Of a stretch of DNA of 11,908 nt, positions 1-7,727 are shown one piece after another. The notes under the pieces are model-generated. The model had not been told where the DNA came from. It saw only the letters and a list, made by a program, of their open reading frames with translations, and did no database searches. The stretch's first letter is position 1, and every line of letters begins with the position of its first letter. The translations under genes and the position numbers were made by a program. The DNA comes from Mariniphaga sp. (GTDB lineage: Bacteria > Bacteroidota > Bacteroidia > Bacteroidales > Prolixibacteraceae), in NCBI GenBank assembly GCA_013203525.1, contig JABMQB010000332.1:1-11908 (forward strand), written 5' to 3'.

Positions 1-1
1 C

Positions 2-49
2 AATAACCTAAAATCATTCTTATCGGAAAAAATAAGCGAACATGAATAA
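2..49 (+). CDS. C-terminal end of an upstream gene (partial), probably a PH-domain partner protein
   Basis: The frame beginning at base 2 is open from the window edge and ends with TAA at 47-49, giving a 15-residue tail (NNLKSFLSEKISEHE). Its stop lies inside the start of the next gene, whose ATG is at 42, so the two frames overlap by 8 bases, a typical translational-coupling arrangement. YdbT-like bPH2 proteins are commonly encoded directly after a shorter one-domain bPH2 protein (YdbS-like), and a tail of the form L-x-x-x-L-x-E-K-I would suit that family. That identity is inferred from context; too little of the protein is visible to prove it. Confidence 0.55.
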   Translation, partial: NNLKSFLSEKISEHE

Positions 50-1532
50 GATTGATTTAAGTAAACCTACAAGACAAGCTATTAAAGGGCTTGCAATTAT
101 ATTCCTCCAATCAATAAGGCAGGCTATACGGATGTTTTGGGCACTTATAGCTGTTGTTGTCCTTCAAAAAAATATACTCGACAATAAAAACCTTATAAGT
201 ATTGTCTTACTAATAATACTGGCTTTGCTTATTATACATACAATACTATACTACCTGAACTTCTATTTTTATGTTACTGAAGATGAGTTTATATTAAAAA
301 AGGGGTATTTAAAGAAAAAAACGCTTTCAATTCCACTTGACCGGATTCAATCGGTTAATACAAAACAAAACCTTATCCAACAATTATTAAATGTACTAAC
401 ACTTGAAATTGATACAGCAGGCACTGTTTCAAAGGAGCTAAAAATCCATGCCCTTGAAAAACCATATGCCGATGCTTTGCATAATTATCTTAGTAACGCA
501 AAATCAACTTCCACCAGTAATGAGAATTCAGAAATATCAGAAGCATCCGAGGTAGATGAAAAACTGGTTTTATCCTTAAATCCCATCGATTTACTAAAGA
601 TTGGAATCAGCCAAAACCATATTCGTACGGGATTAATTATTATTGCTTTTGGATCACAAATATTCAATCAGATTCAGGACTTATTCGAAGAAAAAGCAGA
701 AGAGTATTCCAGCGAATTAGTCAATTTCCTATCGGAATCAAGCCTGGCATTATTCATCTTCTTGATTATATTTTTTCTGATTATTTCGGTTCTATTTTCA
801 CTTTTCAGAACAGTTTTTAAATATTTCGATTTTAAACTTTTAAAAAGTAAAAAAGCTTTTAGGGTTAAAGCTGGGCTTGTAAACAAACGAAATGTATTAA
901 TGCCTTACAATAAGATTCAGGAATTAAACTGGGAAACCGGACCTGTTAAACAACTTTTTGGAATTTATAATCTGGTTTTCAAGCAGGCAGTTAGCGGACA
1001 AAACAATAAGGCTCAACAATTGGTTGATGCACCAGGCTGTTTCAATAACCATCTCGAAATGCTTAAAGATGATTTATTTGGAGAAGAAAAGCTAAACAAT
1101 TCACCAAAAGTATTCACCAATAAATATTATTTCAGGCGATTATGGTTATTTATTGGGTGGCTTCCAACTTTATTAAGTGCGCCTTTTTTATACAACGAAT
1201 GGGTATATTGGTTAGCCGTTGCTTTATGGTTAGGTGCAACTGCCTGGTATTCGGTATTAATATTACGAAAAAGATATTTCAGAATAAATAACCAGCAAAT
1301 ACGTATTTCGAAAGGAGCAATTGAACACAAGTGGAAACAGATGGAATTATTCAAAATTCAATCGGTTGAATTCAGGCAAACTATTTTTCAGAAAAGAAGG
1401 TCACTTGCAAGTTTGCAATTAACCAATGCATCCGGTTCGATGACTATTCCTTATATCAATGAATCTATTGCTAAACAAATTTATGATTACCTTTTATATC
1501 ATACTGAAATTTCTGAAAAAAGCTGGATGTAA
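42..1532 (+). CDS. bPH2 (YdbT-like) membrane protein with three PH-like domains
   Basis: A 496-residue integral membrane protein with three copies of the bacterial PH domain 2 (bPH2, formerly DUF304) pattern. Copy 1 is about residues 74-148 (YVTEDEFILKKGYL, then IPLDRIQSVNTKQN), copy 2 about 270-345 (FRVKAGLVNKRN, MPYNKIQELNW) and copy 3 about 411-487 (YFRINNQQIRISKGA, LFKIQSVEFRQ). Each follows one or two hydrophobic stretches: about 28-72, 195-205, 237-257 and 366-408. A Ser/Glu-rich acidic linker (about 153-173) separates the first unit from the second. Length and layout match the YdbT family of Bacillus and many other bacteria. The YdbS/YdbT pair is a membrane complex whose role is not settled in Bacteroidota; in Bacillus it has been linked to envelope stress and bacteriocin resistance. 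The ATG at 42 overlaps the end of the preceding gene. Family assignment is firm, function is not. Confidence 0.88.
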   Translation: MNKIDLSKPTRQAIKGLAIIFLQSIRQAIRMFWALIAVVVLQKNILDNKNLISIVLLIILALLIIHTILYYLNFYFYVTEDEFILKKGYLKKKTLSIPLDRIQSVNTKQNLIQQLLNVLTLEIDTAGTVSKELKIHALEKPYADALHNYLSNAKSTSTSNENSEISEASEVDEKLVLSLNPIDLLKIGISQNHIRTGLIIIAFGSQIFNQIQDLFEEKAEEYSSELVNFLSESSLALFIFLIIFFLIISVLFSLFRTVFKYFDFKLLKSKKAFRVKAGLVNKRNVLMPYNKIQELNWETGPVKQLFGIYNLVFKQAVSGQNNKAQQLVDAPGCFNNHLEMLKDDLFGEEKLNNSPKVFTNKYYFRRLWLFIGWLPTLLSAPFLYNEWVYWLAVALWLGATAWYSVLILRKRYFRINNQQIRISKGAIEHKWKQMELFKIQSVEFRQTIFQKRRSLASLQLTNASGSMTIPYINESIAKQIYDYLLYHTEISEKSWM

Positions 1533-1605
1533 AAAATGGCATCTAAAACTCTTTAATTTGTAAACAATCCCATTCAAATTTTAAAAGAAATAAGAGTGAA
1601 AACCC

Positions 1606-1648
1606 AGGCTTATTTTGTATTTTCGGTGGCTAACAACTAAGCCTTTTT
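1606..1648 (+). promoter_or_regulatory. Inverted repeat with T-run directly before the sugar porter start
   Basis: AGGCTTA (1606-1612) is matched exactly by its complement TAAGCCT (1638-1644), with a 25-base loop, followed by a T-run (1644-1648) ending two bases before the ATG at 1651. A stem plus T-run suggests a terminator or attenuator-like structure, but the loop is long and the stem only 7 bp. It could end transcription from the PH-domain genes or modulate the porter. The element is seen directly; its role is a guess. Confidence 0.3.
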
Positions 1649-1650
1649 GA

Positions 1651-2988
1651 ATGAAAGTAAACTTCGGTTATCTTTTAACTATTTCATTTGTCACTGCCCT
1701 TGGCGGACTACTTTTCGGATTCGATATTTCCGTAATATCTGGAACAATTACATTTATACAGGATTTTTTTGGGCTTAACGAAACCATGAAAGGCTGGGTT
1801 GTCAGTAGTGCTTTAATTGGTTGTATTATTGGAGCATCGTTTAGTGGACGCTTTGGCGATCGCTTTGGGAGAAAAAAAGTATTACTGGTTACCAGCGTAT
1901 TGTTTGCTGTATCAGCTATTGGAAGTGGACTTGCAAGTTCAATTCCGGTATTTGTTTTTTATAGAATTCTTGGCGGTATTGCCGTAGGTGGAGCTTCAGT
2001 GCTTGCTCCGGTTTACATTGCTGAAGTTTCTCCGGGCGAGTTTCGTGGACGGATGGGCTCAATCAACCAATTAACAATTGTAATAGGTATTTCTTTAGCT
2101 TATTATTCAAACTACTTTTTGCTGCCGGTTGGAGAAAATGCGTGGCGATGGATGTTTGCTGCTGAAGCTGTTCCAGCTATATTTTTCTTTTTTGCGCTTT
2201 TTATTATTCCCGAAAGCCCACGCTGGCTGGTAGCAAAAAATAACAAAGCTAAAGCAAGCCAAATTTTAACCCGGATTGCAGGTTCTGATTTTGCCAAATT
2301 TGAAATCAACGAAATTAACGAATCATTAAAAGGAAACGAAAAAAGAGGAACACTTAAACAAGCCTTCAAAAAGAAATACCGGTTTATTCTTTTCTTAGGA
2401 ATTTTCCTGGCTGTCTTTCAACAATGGTCAGGCATTAATGTAATTTTCTTTTATGCCCCCGATATTTTTGCCAAAGCTAATCTGGGTGTCGATGCGGCAT
2501 TATTCCAAACAACCCTTATTGGAGTTATGAATGTTGTTTTTACAATCATTGCCATGCGTGTTATTGATAAACTTGGAAGAAAATTATTAATATTAATTGG
2601 TTCAGCCGGAATGGTTGTCTGCTACATTGTAATTGGCTTTTTGTTTCAAAGCGGAAACACTGAAGGAACATTATTGCTTTCGTTTATTATTTTAACACCA
2701 GCGTTTTTTGCATTTGGATTAGGTCCTACAGTTTGGGTTGTTCTTTCAGAAATTTTTCCAAATAAAATAAGGGGTGTAGCCATGTCGGTTGCAACTTTTG
2801 CGCTTTGGGTTGCCTGTTATATTTTAACACTTACATTTCCTATTTTAGTTGAATTGTTAAGTTCAGCTATTACGTTTTGGATTTATGCTGTTATTTGTGT
2901 CATCGGATTTTTTGTGATTTATAAATTCCTGCCTGAAACAAAAAATGAATCTCTTGAAAAATTAGAGAAGATGTTAGTGAAAGAGTAA
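1651..2988 (+). CDS. Sugar porter family MFS transporter (proton:monosaccharide symporter)
   Basis: This 445-residue, 12-helix inner-membrane transporter carries the full motif set of the sugar porter family (XylE/AraE/GLUT type). These are GFDISVISG in helix 1 (23-31), GRFGDRFGRKK in the helix 2-3 loop (66-76), the R-G-R of loop 4-5 (132-134), PESPRWL (187-193) after helix 6, QQWSGINVIFFYAP in helix 7 (257-270), DKLGRK (306-311) in the helix 8-9 loop, GLGPTVWVVLSEIFP (356-370) in helix 10, and LPETKNESLE after helix 12. The helix 7 QQ-x-x-GIN segment contacts hexoses or pentoses in characterised relatives. The exact sugar cannot be read from sequence. It lies 39 bp before the secreted beta-helix gene, and a hexokinase follows in the same run, so import of a neutral monosaccharide released outside the cytoplasm is the natural role. 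Confidence 0.92.
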   Translation: MKVNFGYLLTISFVTALGGLLFGFDISVISGTITFIQDFFGLNETMKGWVVSSALIGCIIGASFSGRFGDRFGRKKVLLVTSVLFAVSAIGSGLASSIPVFVFYRILGGIAVGGASVLAPVYIAEVSPGEFRGRMGSINQLTIVIGISLAYYSNYFLLPVGENAWRWMFAAEAVPAIFFFFALFIIPESPRWLVAKNNKAKASQILTRIAGSDFAKFEINEINESLKGNEKRGTLKQAFKKKYRFILFLGIFLAVFQQWSGINVIFFYAPDIFAKANLGVDAALFQTTLIGVMNVVFTIIAMRVIDKLGRKLLILIGSAGMVVCYIVIGFLFQSGNTEGTLLLSFIILTPAFFAFGLGPTVWVVLSEIFPNKIRGVAMSVATFALWVACYILTLTFPILVELLSSAITFWIYAVICVIGFFVIYKFLPETKNESLEKLEKMLVKE

Positions 2989-3027
2989 TTAAAAACAAGT
3001 AGTGTAATTTAATAAAAACCTGAAATA

Positions 3028-4905
3028 ATGAAAGAGCTTCAACTTGTATTAATTTTATTAATCCTCTCTTTTATGGTTTCTGCAAAAGAATACCATGTTT
3101 CAAAAACCGGAAGTGATAAAAATTCAGGGATAGTAGATTCCCCATTTTTAACCATTCAGGCTGCGGCTAATGTAGCCCAACCAGGCGATATAATTACTGT
3201 TCACGAAGGAGTTTACCGCGAGCGAATAAGACCTGTCCGAGGAGGAGAATCGGAAGCAAAAAGAATTGTTTACCGGGCAGCTGAAGATGAAATAGTTGAA
3301 ATCAAAGGTTCGGAAGTAATAAAAGATTGGAAAAAGTTTTCAGGTACGGTATGGAAAACAATCGTTCCAAATTCATTGTTAGAAGAATACAATCCGTATA
3401 AAGATTTAATTAAAGGCGACTGGTTTAACGATTTAGGAAGGATTCATCACACGGGTGAAGTTTACCTAAACGGAAAATCATTTTGGGAAATGCCCCTATT
3501 AGAAAAAGTATTAAACCCGGAGACTGTAAAAGATAATTGGGATCCTGAAGGTTCAACCTTCACATGGTTTTGCGAAAGTGATATGAAAAATACCTATATC
3601 TACGCCAATTTCCATGATTCAGATCCAAACAATGAATTAGTGGAAATAAATGTTCGACGAAGTTGTTTTTATCCCGAAAAAACAGGAATTAATTATATTA
3701 CTATCAGCGGTTTCCGGATGAGCCAGGCAGCCACTCAATGGGCACCTCCAACAGCAGAACAAATAGGGCTGATCGGAACAAACTGGAGTAAGGGCTGGAT
3801 AATTGAGGACAACATAATCAGCAATTCGAAATGCTCGGGGATTACACTTGGAAAACATGGGGATGAATTTGATAACACATCGGAAAATTCTGCCGAAGGT
3901 TATGTTGAAACCATAAAACGAGCATTAGCAAAAGGCTGGAGTAAAGAAAATATTGGCTCGCATATTATCCGAAACAATACCATTTCTGATTGTGGACAAA
4001 CAGGTATTTGTGGTAGCATGGGAGGAGTTTTCAGTACTATCGAAAACAACAACATTTATAATATCTGGACAAAACGGCAATTTACAGGAGCTGAAATGGG
4101 TGGCATAAAAATTCATGCTTCTATTGACATGCTTATTAAAAACAACCGACTCTCAAACTGTGGCCGTGGGCTTTGGCTTGATTGGATGGCGCAAGGAACA
4201 CGCGTTACAGGAAACTTGCTTTACAACAACACAAGCGATGATATTTTTGTGGAGGTAAACCACGGACCATTTTTGATTGATAACAACATTTTACTTTCAG
4301 ATTTAGCAATTAGAGATTGGTCGGAAGGGGGAGCTTATGTTCACAATTTAATTGCCGGAAATATTGAACTTCGCCCACAAAGCCGGGAAACCCCATTTCA
4401 ATTACCTCATTCAACCGAGGTAGGTGGACTAAGAACTACCAAATGTGGCGATAACCGGTTTTATAATAATATTTTTATTGGAGGTGCTGAAGAGGGGCAA
4501 ATGAGATTCTCCGGATTAAAAGTTTATAACTCTGCTGAATTACCAATGTTTGTCGATGGAAACGTGTATCTAAATGGCGCAAATACATTCGATAATGAAA
4601 AAAATAGTTTAGTTATAAATTACAATCCAAATATAAAAATATCAAGATACCCGGATGAAGCCTATATCAGTATGAATTTTAAAAAAGATATTCAAAAAAT
4701 GAATAATAAACTGATTACATCCAGTATACTTGGCAAAGCTATTATCCCGAACCAAGCCTACGAAAACGTTGATGGATTACCATTAAAAGTTGAATATGAT
4801 TATTTTGGTACCAAAAGAAACACAAATAATCCAACGGCTGGCCCATTTGAAAATCCTGAAGAGGGCGTTATTTTAAAAGCCTGGGAAAAAATTAGTATTA
4901 AGTGA
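3028..4905 (+). CDS. Secreted right-handed beta-helix protein, GH141-like candidate glycosidase
   Basis: A 625-residue exported protein. A signal peptide occupies about residues 1-19 (hydrophobic LVLILLILSFMVSA, cut before KEYHV). The start of the mature protein (YHVSKTGSDKNSG, PFLTIQAAANVAQPGD, VHEGVYRERI) is the DUF1565-type entry to a right-handed parallel beta-helix. Coils rich in Asn ladders follow (RNNTISDCG, ENNNIYNIW, KNNRLSNCGRG, TGNLLYNN, IDNNILLS; about 310-425). The block YNPYKDLIKGDWFN (121-134) followed by HHTGEVYLNGKSFWE (140-154) resembles, from memory, the family holding the GH141 fucosidase/xylanase enzymes; a polysaccharide lyase or epimerase fold remains possible. The adjacent GH29 fucosidase favours a fucose-bearing glycan as substrate. 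It has no type IX sorting domain and no lipobox, so a periplasmic location is likely. Fold is well supported, family number moderately, specificity not. Confidence 0.75.
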   Translation: MKELQLVLILLILSFMVSAKEYHVSKTGSDKNSGIVDSPFLTIQAAANVAQPGDIITVHEGVYRERIRPVRGGESEAKRIVYRAAEDEIVEIKGSEVIKDWKKFSGTVWKTIVPNSLLEEYNPYKDLIKGDWFNDLGRIHHTGEVYLNGKSFWEMPLLEKVLNPETVKDNWDPEGSTFTWFCESDMKNTYIYANFHDSDPNNELVEINVRRSCFYPEKTGINYITISGFRMSQAATQWAPPTAEQIGLIGTNWSKGWIIEDNIISNSKCSGITLGKHGDEFDNTSENSAEGYVETIKRALAKGWSKENIGSHIIRNNTISDCGQTGICGSMGGVFSTIENNNIYNIWTKRQFTGAEMGGIKIHASIDMLIKNNRLSNCGRGLWLDWMAQGTRVTGNLLYNNTSDDIFVEVNHGPFLIDNNILLSDLAIRDWSEGGAYVHNLIAGNIELRPQSRETPFQLPHSTEVGGLRTTKCGDNRFYNNIFIGGAEEGQMRFSGLKVYNSAELPMFVDGNVYLNGANTFDNEKNSLVINYNPNIKISRYPDEAYISMNFKKDIQKMNNKLITSSILGKAIIPNQAYENVDGLPLKVEYDYFGTKRNTNNPTAGPFENPEEGVILKAWEKISIK

Positions 4906-4909
4906 GAGA

Positions 4910-4939
4910 TTTGAAGATTATAGTAAAATGATATATTTA
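4910..4939 (+). promoter_or_regulatory. Possible Bacteroidota-type promoter before the UroD-like gene
   Basis: TTTG at 4910-4913 and TATATTTA at 4932-4939 resemble the Bacteroidota -33 (TTTG) and -7 (TAnnTTTG) boxes, with one mismatch in the -7 box and an 18-base spacer, slightly shorter than usual. They sit in the 101-bp gap after the beta-helix gene, about 65 bp before the ATG at 5007, the second longest gap within the cluster (4906-5006). In such AT-rich DNA this match could be chance. Confidence 0.22.
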
Positions 4940-5006
4940 TATCGTGCAAAACATAGAAAGGAATCTTTTTATTTAGCCAGAATTTAATAGACAAAAACCT
5001 ATCAAT

Positions 5007-6266
5007 ATGAACTCGAGGGAACAATTTTTAAAAACCATTAACCACAAACAGCCCGATAAGATTGTTTTTGACATGGGTGCAACAGGAGTTACAGGAATCC
5101 ATATTCAGGCAGTTGCAGCACTTCGAAAGCATTATAATCTGGAAGAAAAGCCTGTTCGCGTTATTGAACCTTTTCAAATGCTGGGTGAAGTTGACAATGA
5201 GTTAATTGAAACAATTGGGATTGATGTAATAGGAGCATGGGGAAGGAACAGTATGTTTGGTTTTTATAATCATTCACCATTTAAAGAATGGCAAACACCG
5301 TGGGGACAGTTAGTTTCAGTTCCCGAAAATTTTATGGTCAGCTCTGATATTGATGGTAATATTTTAATGTACCCTGAAGGGGACATATCAGTACCTCCAT
5401 CGGCTAAAATGCCAAAAACCGGGTACTTTTTTGATGCCATTATCAGGCAGGAGCCAATTATTGAAGAAGAGCTTGATGTTAAAAACAACCTTCAGGAATT
5501 TGGATTAATTGGAGAAGAGGATTTAGATTTTTGGGAACACGAAGTTAACAGAACATATGAAACCGGGAAAGCAGTAATCGCAGGTTTTGGCGGAACGGCA
5601 CTTGGTGATATTGCCCTGGTTCCAGGATTACAACTAAAACATCCGAAGGGAATTCGGGATGTAGCTGAATGGTATATGAGCACTGTAATGCGCCCCGATT
5701 ATATCAAATCGCTTTTTGAAAAACAGGTTGAAATTGCCATTGAAAACATGCGGCAAATTTATGATCGGGTAGGCAACAAAGTTAATGCGATGTTTGTATG
5801 CGGAACTGATTTTGGAACACAGAATTCTACCTTCTGTGCACCCGAACAATTTGACGATATGTGGTTACCATATTACAAAAAAACAAATGATTGGATTCAT
5901 GAAAATACACAATGGAAAACCTTTAAACATTCGTGTGGTGCTGTCGAATCATTTATGGATGGATTTATACGGGCAGGATTCGATATCATAAATCCGGTAC
6001 AGATTAATGCTGCCGGAATGGATCCCGTAAAACTTAAACAAAAATATGGGCGCGACCTTGTTTTTTGGGGTGGAGGAGTAGATACTCAAAAAATGCTTCC
6101 GTTTGGAGAACCTGAAGAAGTACGTGAACAAGTGCTACGAACATGTGATATTTTTTCAAAAGATGGCGGATTTGTTTTTAATACCGTTCATAATATTCAG
6201 GCAAATGTACCGGTTAAAAATATTGTAGCTATGCTTGATGCTATCAAAGAATTTAACGGGAATTAG
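5007..6266 (+). CDS. Uroporphyrinogen decarboxylase-fold methyltransferase-like protein
   Basis: This 419-residue cytoplasmic protein belongs to the UroD/MtaA superfamily of TIM barrels. It is longer than true haem-pathway UroD (about 350 residues) and is not near other haem genes. Visible marks are the start REQFLKTINHKQPDKI (4-19), CGTDFGTQNSTFCAPEQF (265-282), the zinc-type motif KHSCGAV (H308, C310), PVQINAAGMDP (330-340), FWGGGVDTQKMLPFG (353-367) and HNIQANVPVKNI (395-406). MtaA/MtbA-type methyltransferases use His, Cys and a late Cys to bind zinc and activate the methyl-accepting thiol. Here the late position is occupied by H395, so a His-Cys-His site is possible. MtaA-type enzymes move methyl groups between corrinoid proteins and thiols, but many UroD-like proteins in sugar-degradation loci have unknown roles. 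It lies between two glycan-degrading enzymes, so a role in metabolising part of the glycan, perhaps a methyl ether, is inferred, not shown. Confidence 0.8.
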   Translation: MNSREQFLKTINHKQPDKIVFDMGATGVTGIHIQAVAALRKHYNLEEKPVRVIEPFQMLGEVDNELIETIGIDVIGAWGRNSMFGFYNHSPFKEWQTPWGQLVSVPENFMVSSDIDGNILMYPEGDISVPPSAKMPKTGYFFDAIIRQEPIIEEELDVKNNLQEFGLIGEEDLDFWEHEVNRTYETGKAVIAGFGGTALGDIALVPGLQLKHPKGIRDVAEWYMSTVMRPDYIKSLFEKQVEIAIENMRQIYDRVGNKVNAMFVCGTDFGTQNSTFCAPEQFDDMWLPYYKKTNDWIHENTQWKTFKHSCGAVESFMDGFIRAGFDIINPVQINAAGMDPVKLKQKYGRDLVFWGGGVDTQKMLPFGEPEEVREQVLRTCDIFSKDGGFVFNTVHNIQANVPVKNIVAMLDAIKEFNGN

Positions 6267-6268
6267 TT

Positions 6269-6302
6269 CAGTTGGCAGTTGCAGTATTCAGTTAACGGTT
6301 AA
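6269..6302. repeat. Degenerate CAGTT repeats ending in a small palindrome
   Basis: The 57-bp gap between the UroD-like and fucosidase genes contains CAGTT at 6269, 6276 and 6289 and CAGT at 6282. It then runs into TTAACGGTTAA (6292-6302), a perfect 5-bp palindrome around one base. Short irregular CAGTT-type runs occur between genes in several Bacteroidota genomes from general familiarity. It may be a low-complexity spacer or mRNA processing site; no function is evident. Confidence 0.35.
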
Positions 6303-6323
6303 TAAATTGATAAAACTTAAGAT

Positions 6324-7706
6324 ATGAAAAAAACGATTCTTTTAATTATTATTCTTCTGGTTGTTATTACAACATATGGACAAAAAAAGTACTCAGCAAA
6401 CTGGGAATCAATTAACAGCCGCCCAACCCCGGAATGGTTCGAGGATATTAAGTTTGGAATTTTTATCCACTGGGGAGTTTATGCAGTTCCGGCATGGGCT
6501 CCGGCCAACGAAGATATTGGTGTTTATGCCAAATACTCGGAATGGTATTGGAAGAGAATTATGGAAGAAAGTGAAGCCGGAAAAATGTTCCGTGATTATC
6601 ACAACAAAATGTATGGCGAAGATTTTCTTTATCAGGATTTTGCCGGAGATTTTAAAGCTGAACACTGGGATCCTGTTCAGTGGGCTGATGTATTCAAAAA
6701 GTCGGGGGCTAAATATGTGGTACTTACTTCAAAACATCATGAGGGATTTACCCTCTGGCCCAGCCAACAAAGTTGGAACTGGAATAGTGTTGATATCGGT
6801 CCTCACCGTGATATTTGTGGCGATTTAAGCAAAGCAGTTAAAGATGCCGGATTGCACATGGGATTTTATTATTCGCTTTATGAGTGGTTTAATCCAACCT
6901 ATCAAAATAATCTGGAAGCATACGTCGACCACCACATGATTCCCCAAATGAAAGATTTGGTTACCCGATACGAACCTGATTTTTTATGGACCGATGGTGA
7001 ATGGGACCACCCAAGTGAAAAATGGAAAAGCACCGAATTCCTTGCGTGGCTTTTTAATGAATCGCCTGTTAAAGAAAACATTTGTATTAACGACCGTTGG
7101 GGAAGCGAGACAAGAGGTAAACTAGGTGGCTATTTCACGACTGAATATGGCCATGTTTATGGCGATGTTGAGGATATAAATGAAGTGGCTCATCCCTGGG
7201 AAGAATGCCGTGGTATTGGAACATCATTTGGCTATAATCAAATAGAAGACCTTGACAATTACATGTCATCAAAAGCCTTAATTGATATGTTAATTGAAAA
7301 AATTGCAGGTGGAGGAAATCTTTTACTCGATATTGGACCTACCGCAGATGGACGTATCCCGGTTATCCAACAACAACGATTGCTCGATATTGGAAAATGG
7401 CTCGAAGTAAACGGAGAGGCAATTTACGAAACAAGAAAATGGGAAGGCGCCAATAAGAATAAACAGGAAAATGTAAGTTTCACTAAAAAAGGGAAGGACC
7501 TTTATGTTCATTGTACAAAATTCCCTGAATATCCGATTGAGGTAAAATGTGAAAAAAAACCAAACAAAGTTTCTATGCTGGGAGTGGATAAAAAAGTTAA
7601 TTTTAAAAGATCAGGAAAAACAATAAAAATAATCGCTCCGGAATTAAATCCTATAATTAATCCAAGCCAGTATGCCTGGGTTTTCAAAATTGAAGGAGCA
7701 TTATAA
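6324..7706 (+). CDS. Secreted GH29 alpha-L-fucosidase
   Basis: A 460-residue exported glycoside hydrolase that releases alpha-linked L-fucose. A signal peptide spans about residues 1-19 (hydrophobic ILLIIILLVVITTYG). The catalytic (beta/alpha)8 barrel shows WFEDIKFGIFIHWG (38-51), the conserved AKYVVLTSKHHEGFTLWPS (129-147), and DFLWTDGEW (219-227), where D224 sits at the position of the GH29 catalytic nucleophile. It continues with TTEYGHVYG (272-280), PWEECRGIGTSFGYN (291-305) and GGGNLLLDIGPTADG (329-343). The acid/base cannot be fixed by eye; E274 and the E293/E294 pair are candidates. A short beta-rich C-terminal part (about 375-460) follows. Length and layout are usual for GH29. GTSFGYN has Phe where Trp is more common. 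The hexokinase gene follows after only 21 bp. The exact linkage and subfamily (GH29-A or -B) are not decidable here. Confidence 0.93.
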   Translation: MKKTILLIIILLVVITTYGQKKYSANWESINSRPTPEWFEDIKFGIFIHWGVYAVPAWAPANEDIGVYAKYSEWYWKRIMEESEAGKMFRDYHNKMYGEDFLYQDFAGDFKAEHWDPVQWADVFKKSGAKYVVLTSKHHEGFTLWPSQQSWNWNSVDIGPHRDICGDLSKAVKDAGLHMGFYYSLYEWFNPTYQNNLEAYVDHHMIPQMKDLVTRYEPDFLWTDGEWDHPSEKWKSTEFLAWLFNESPVKENICINDRWGSETRGKLGGYFTTEYGHVYGDVEDINEVAHPWEECRGIGTSFGYNQIEDLDNYMSSKALIDMLIEKIAGGGNLLLDIGPTADGRIPVIQQQRLLDIGKWLEVNGEAIYETRKWEGANKNKQENVSFTKKGKDLYVHCTKFPEYPIEVKCEKKPNKVSMLGVDKKVNFKRSGKTIKIIAPELNPIINPSQYAWVFKIEGAL

Positions 7707-7727
7707 AGTACAATTAATAAAACAACT

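Noticed and set aside
5007..6266. True haem-pathway uroporphyrinogen decarboxylase (hemE)
   Set aside because: The protein is about 70 residues longer, lacks the usual N-terminal RQAGRY motif of HemE, carries a zinc-type HxC, and sits among glycan genes.
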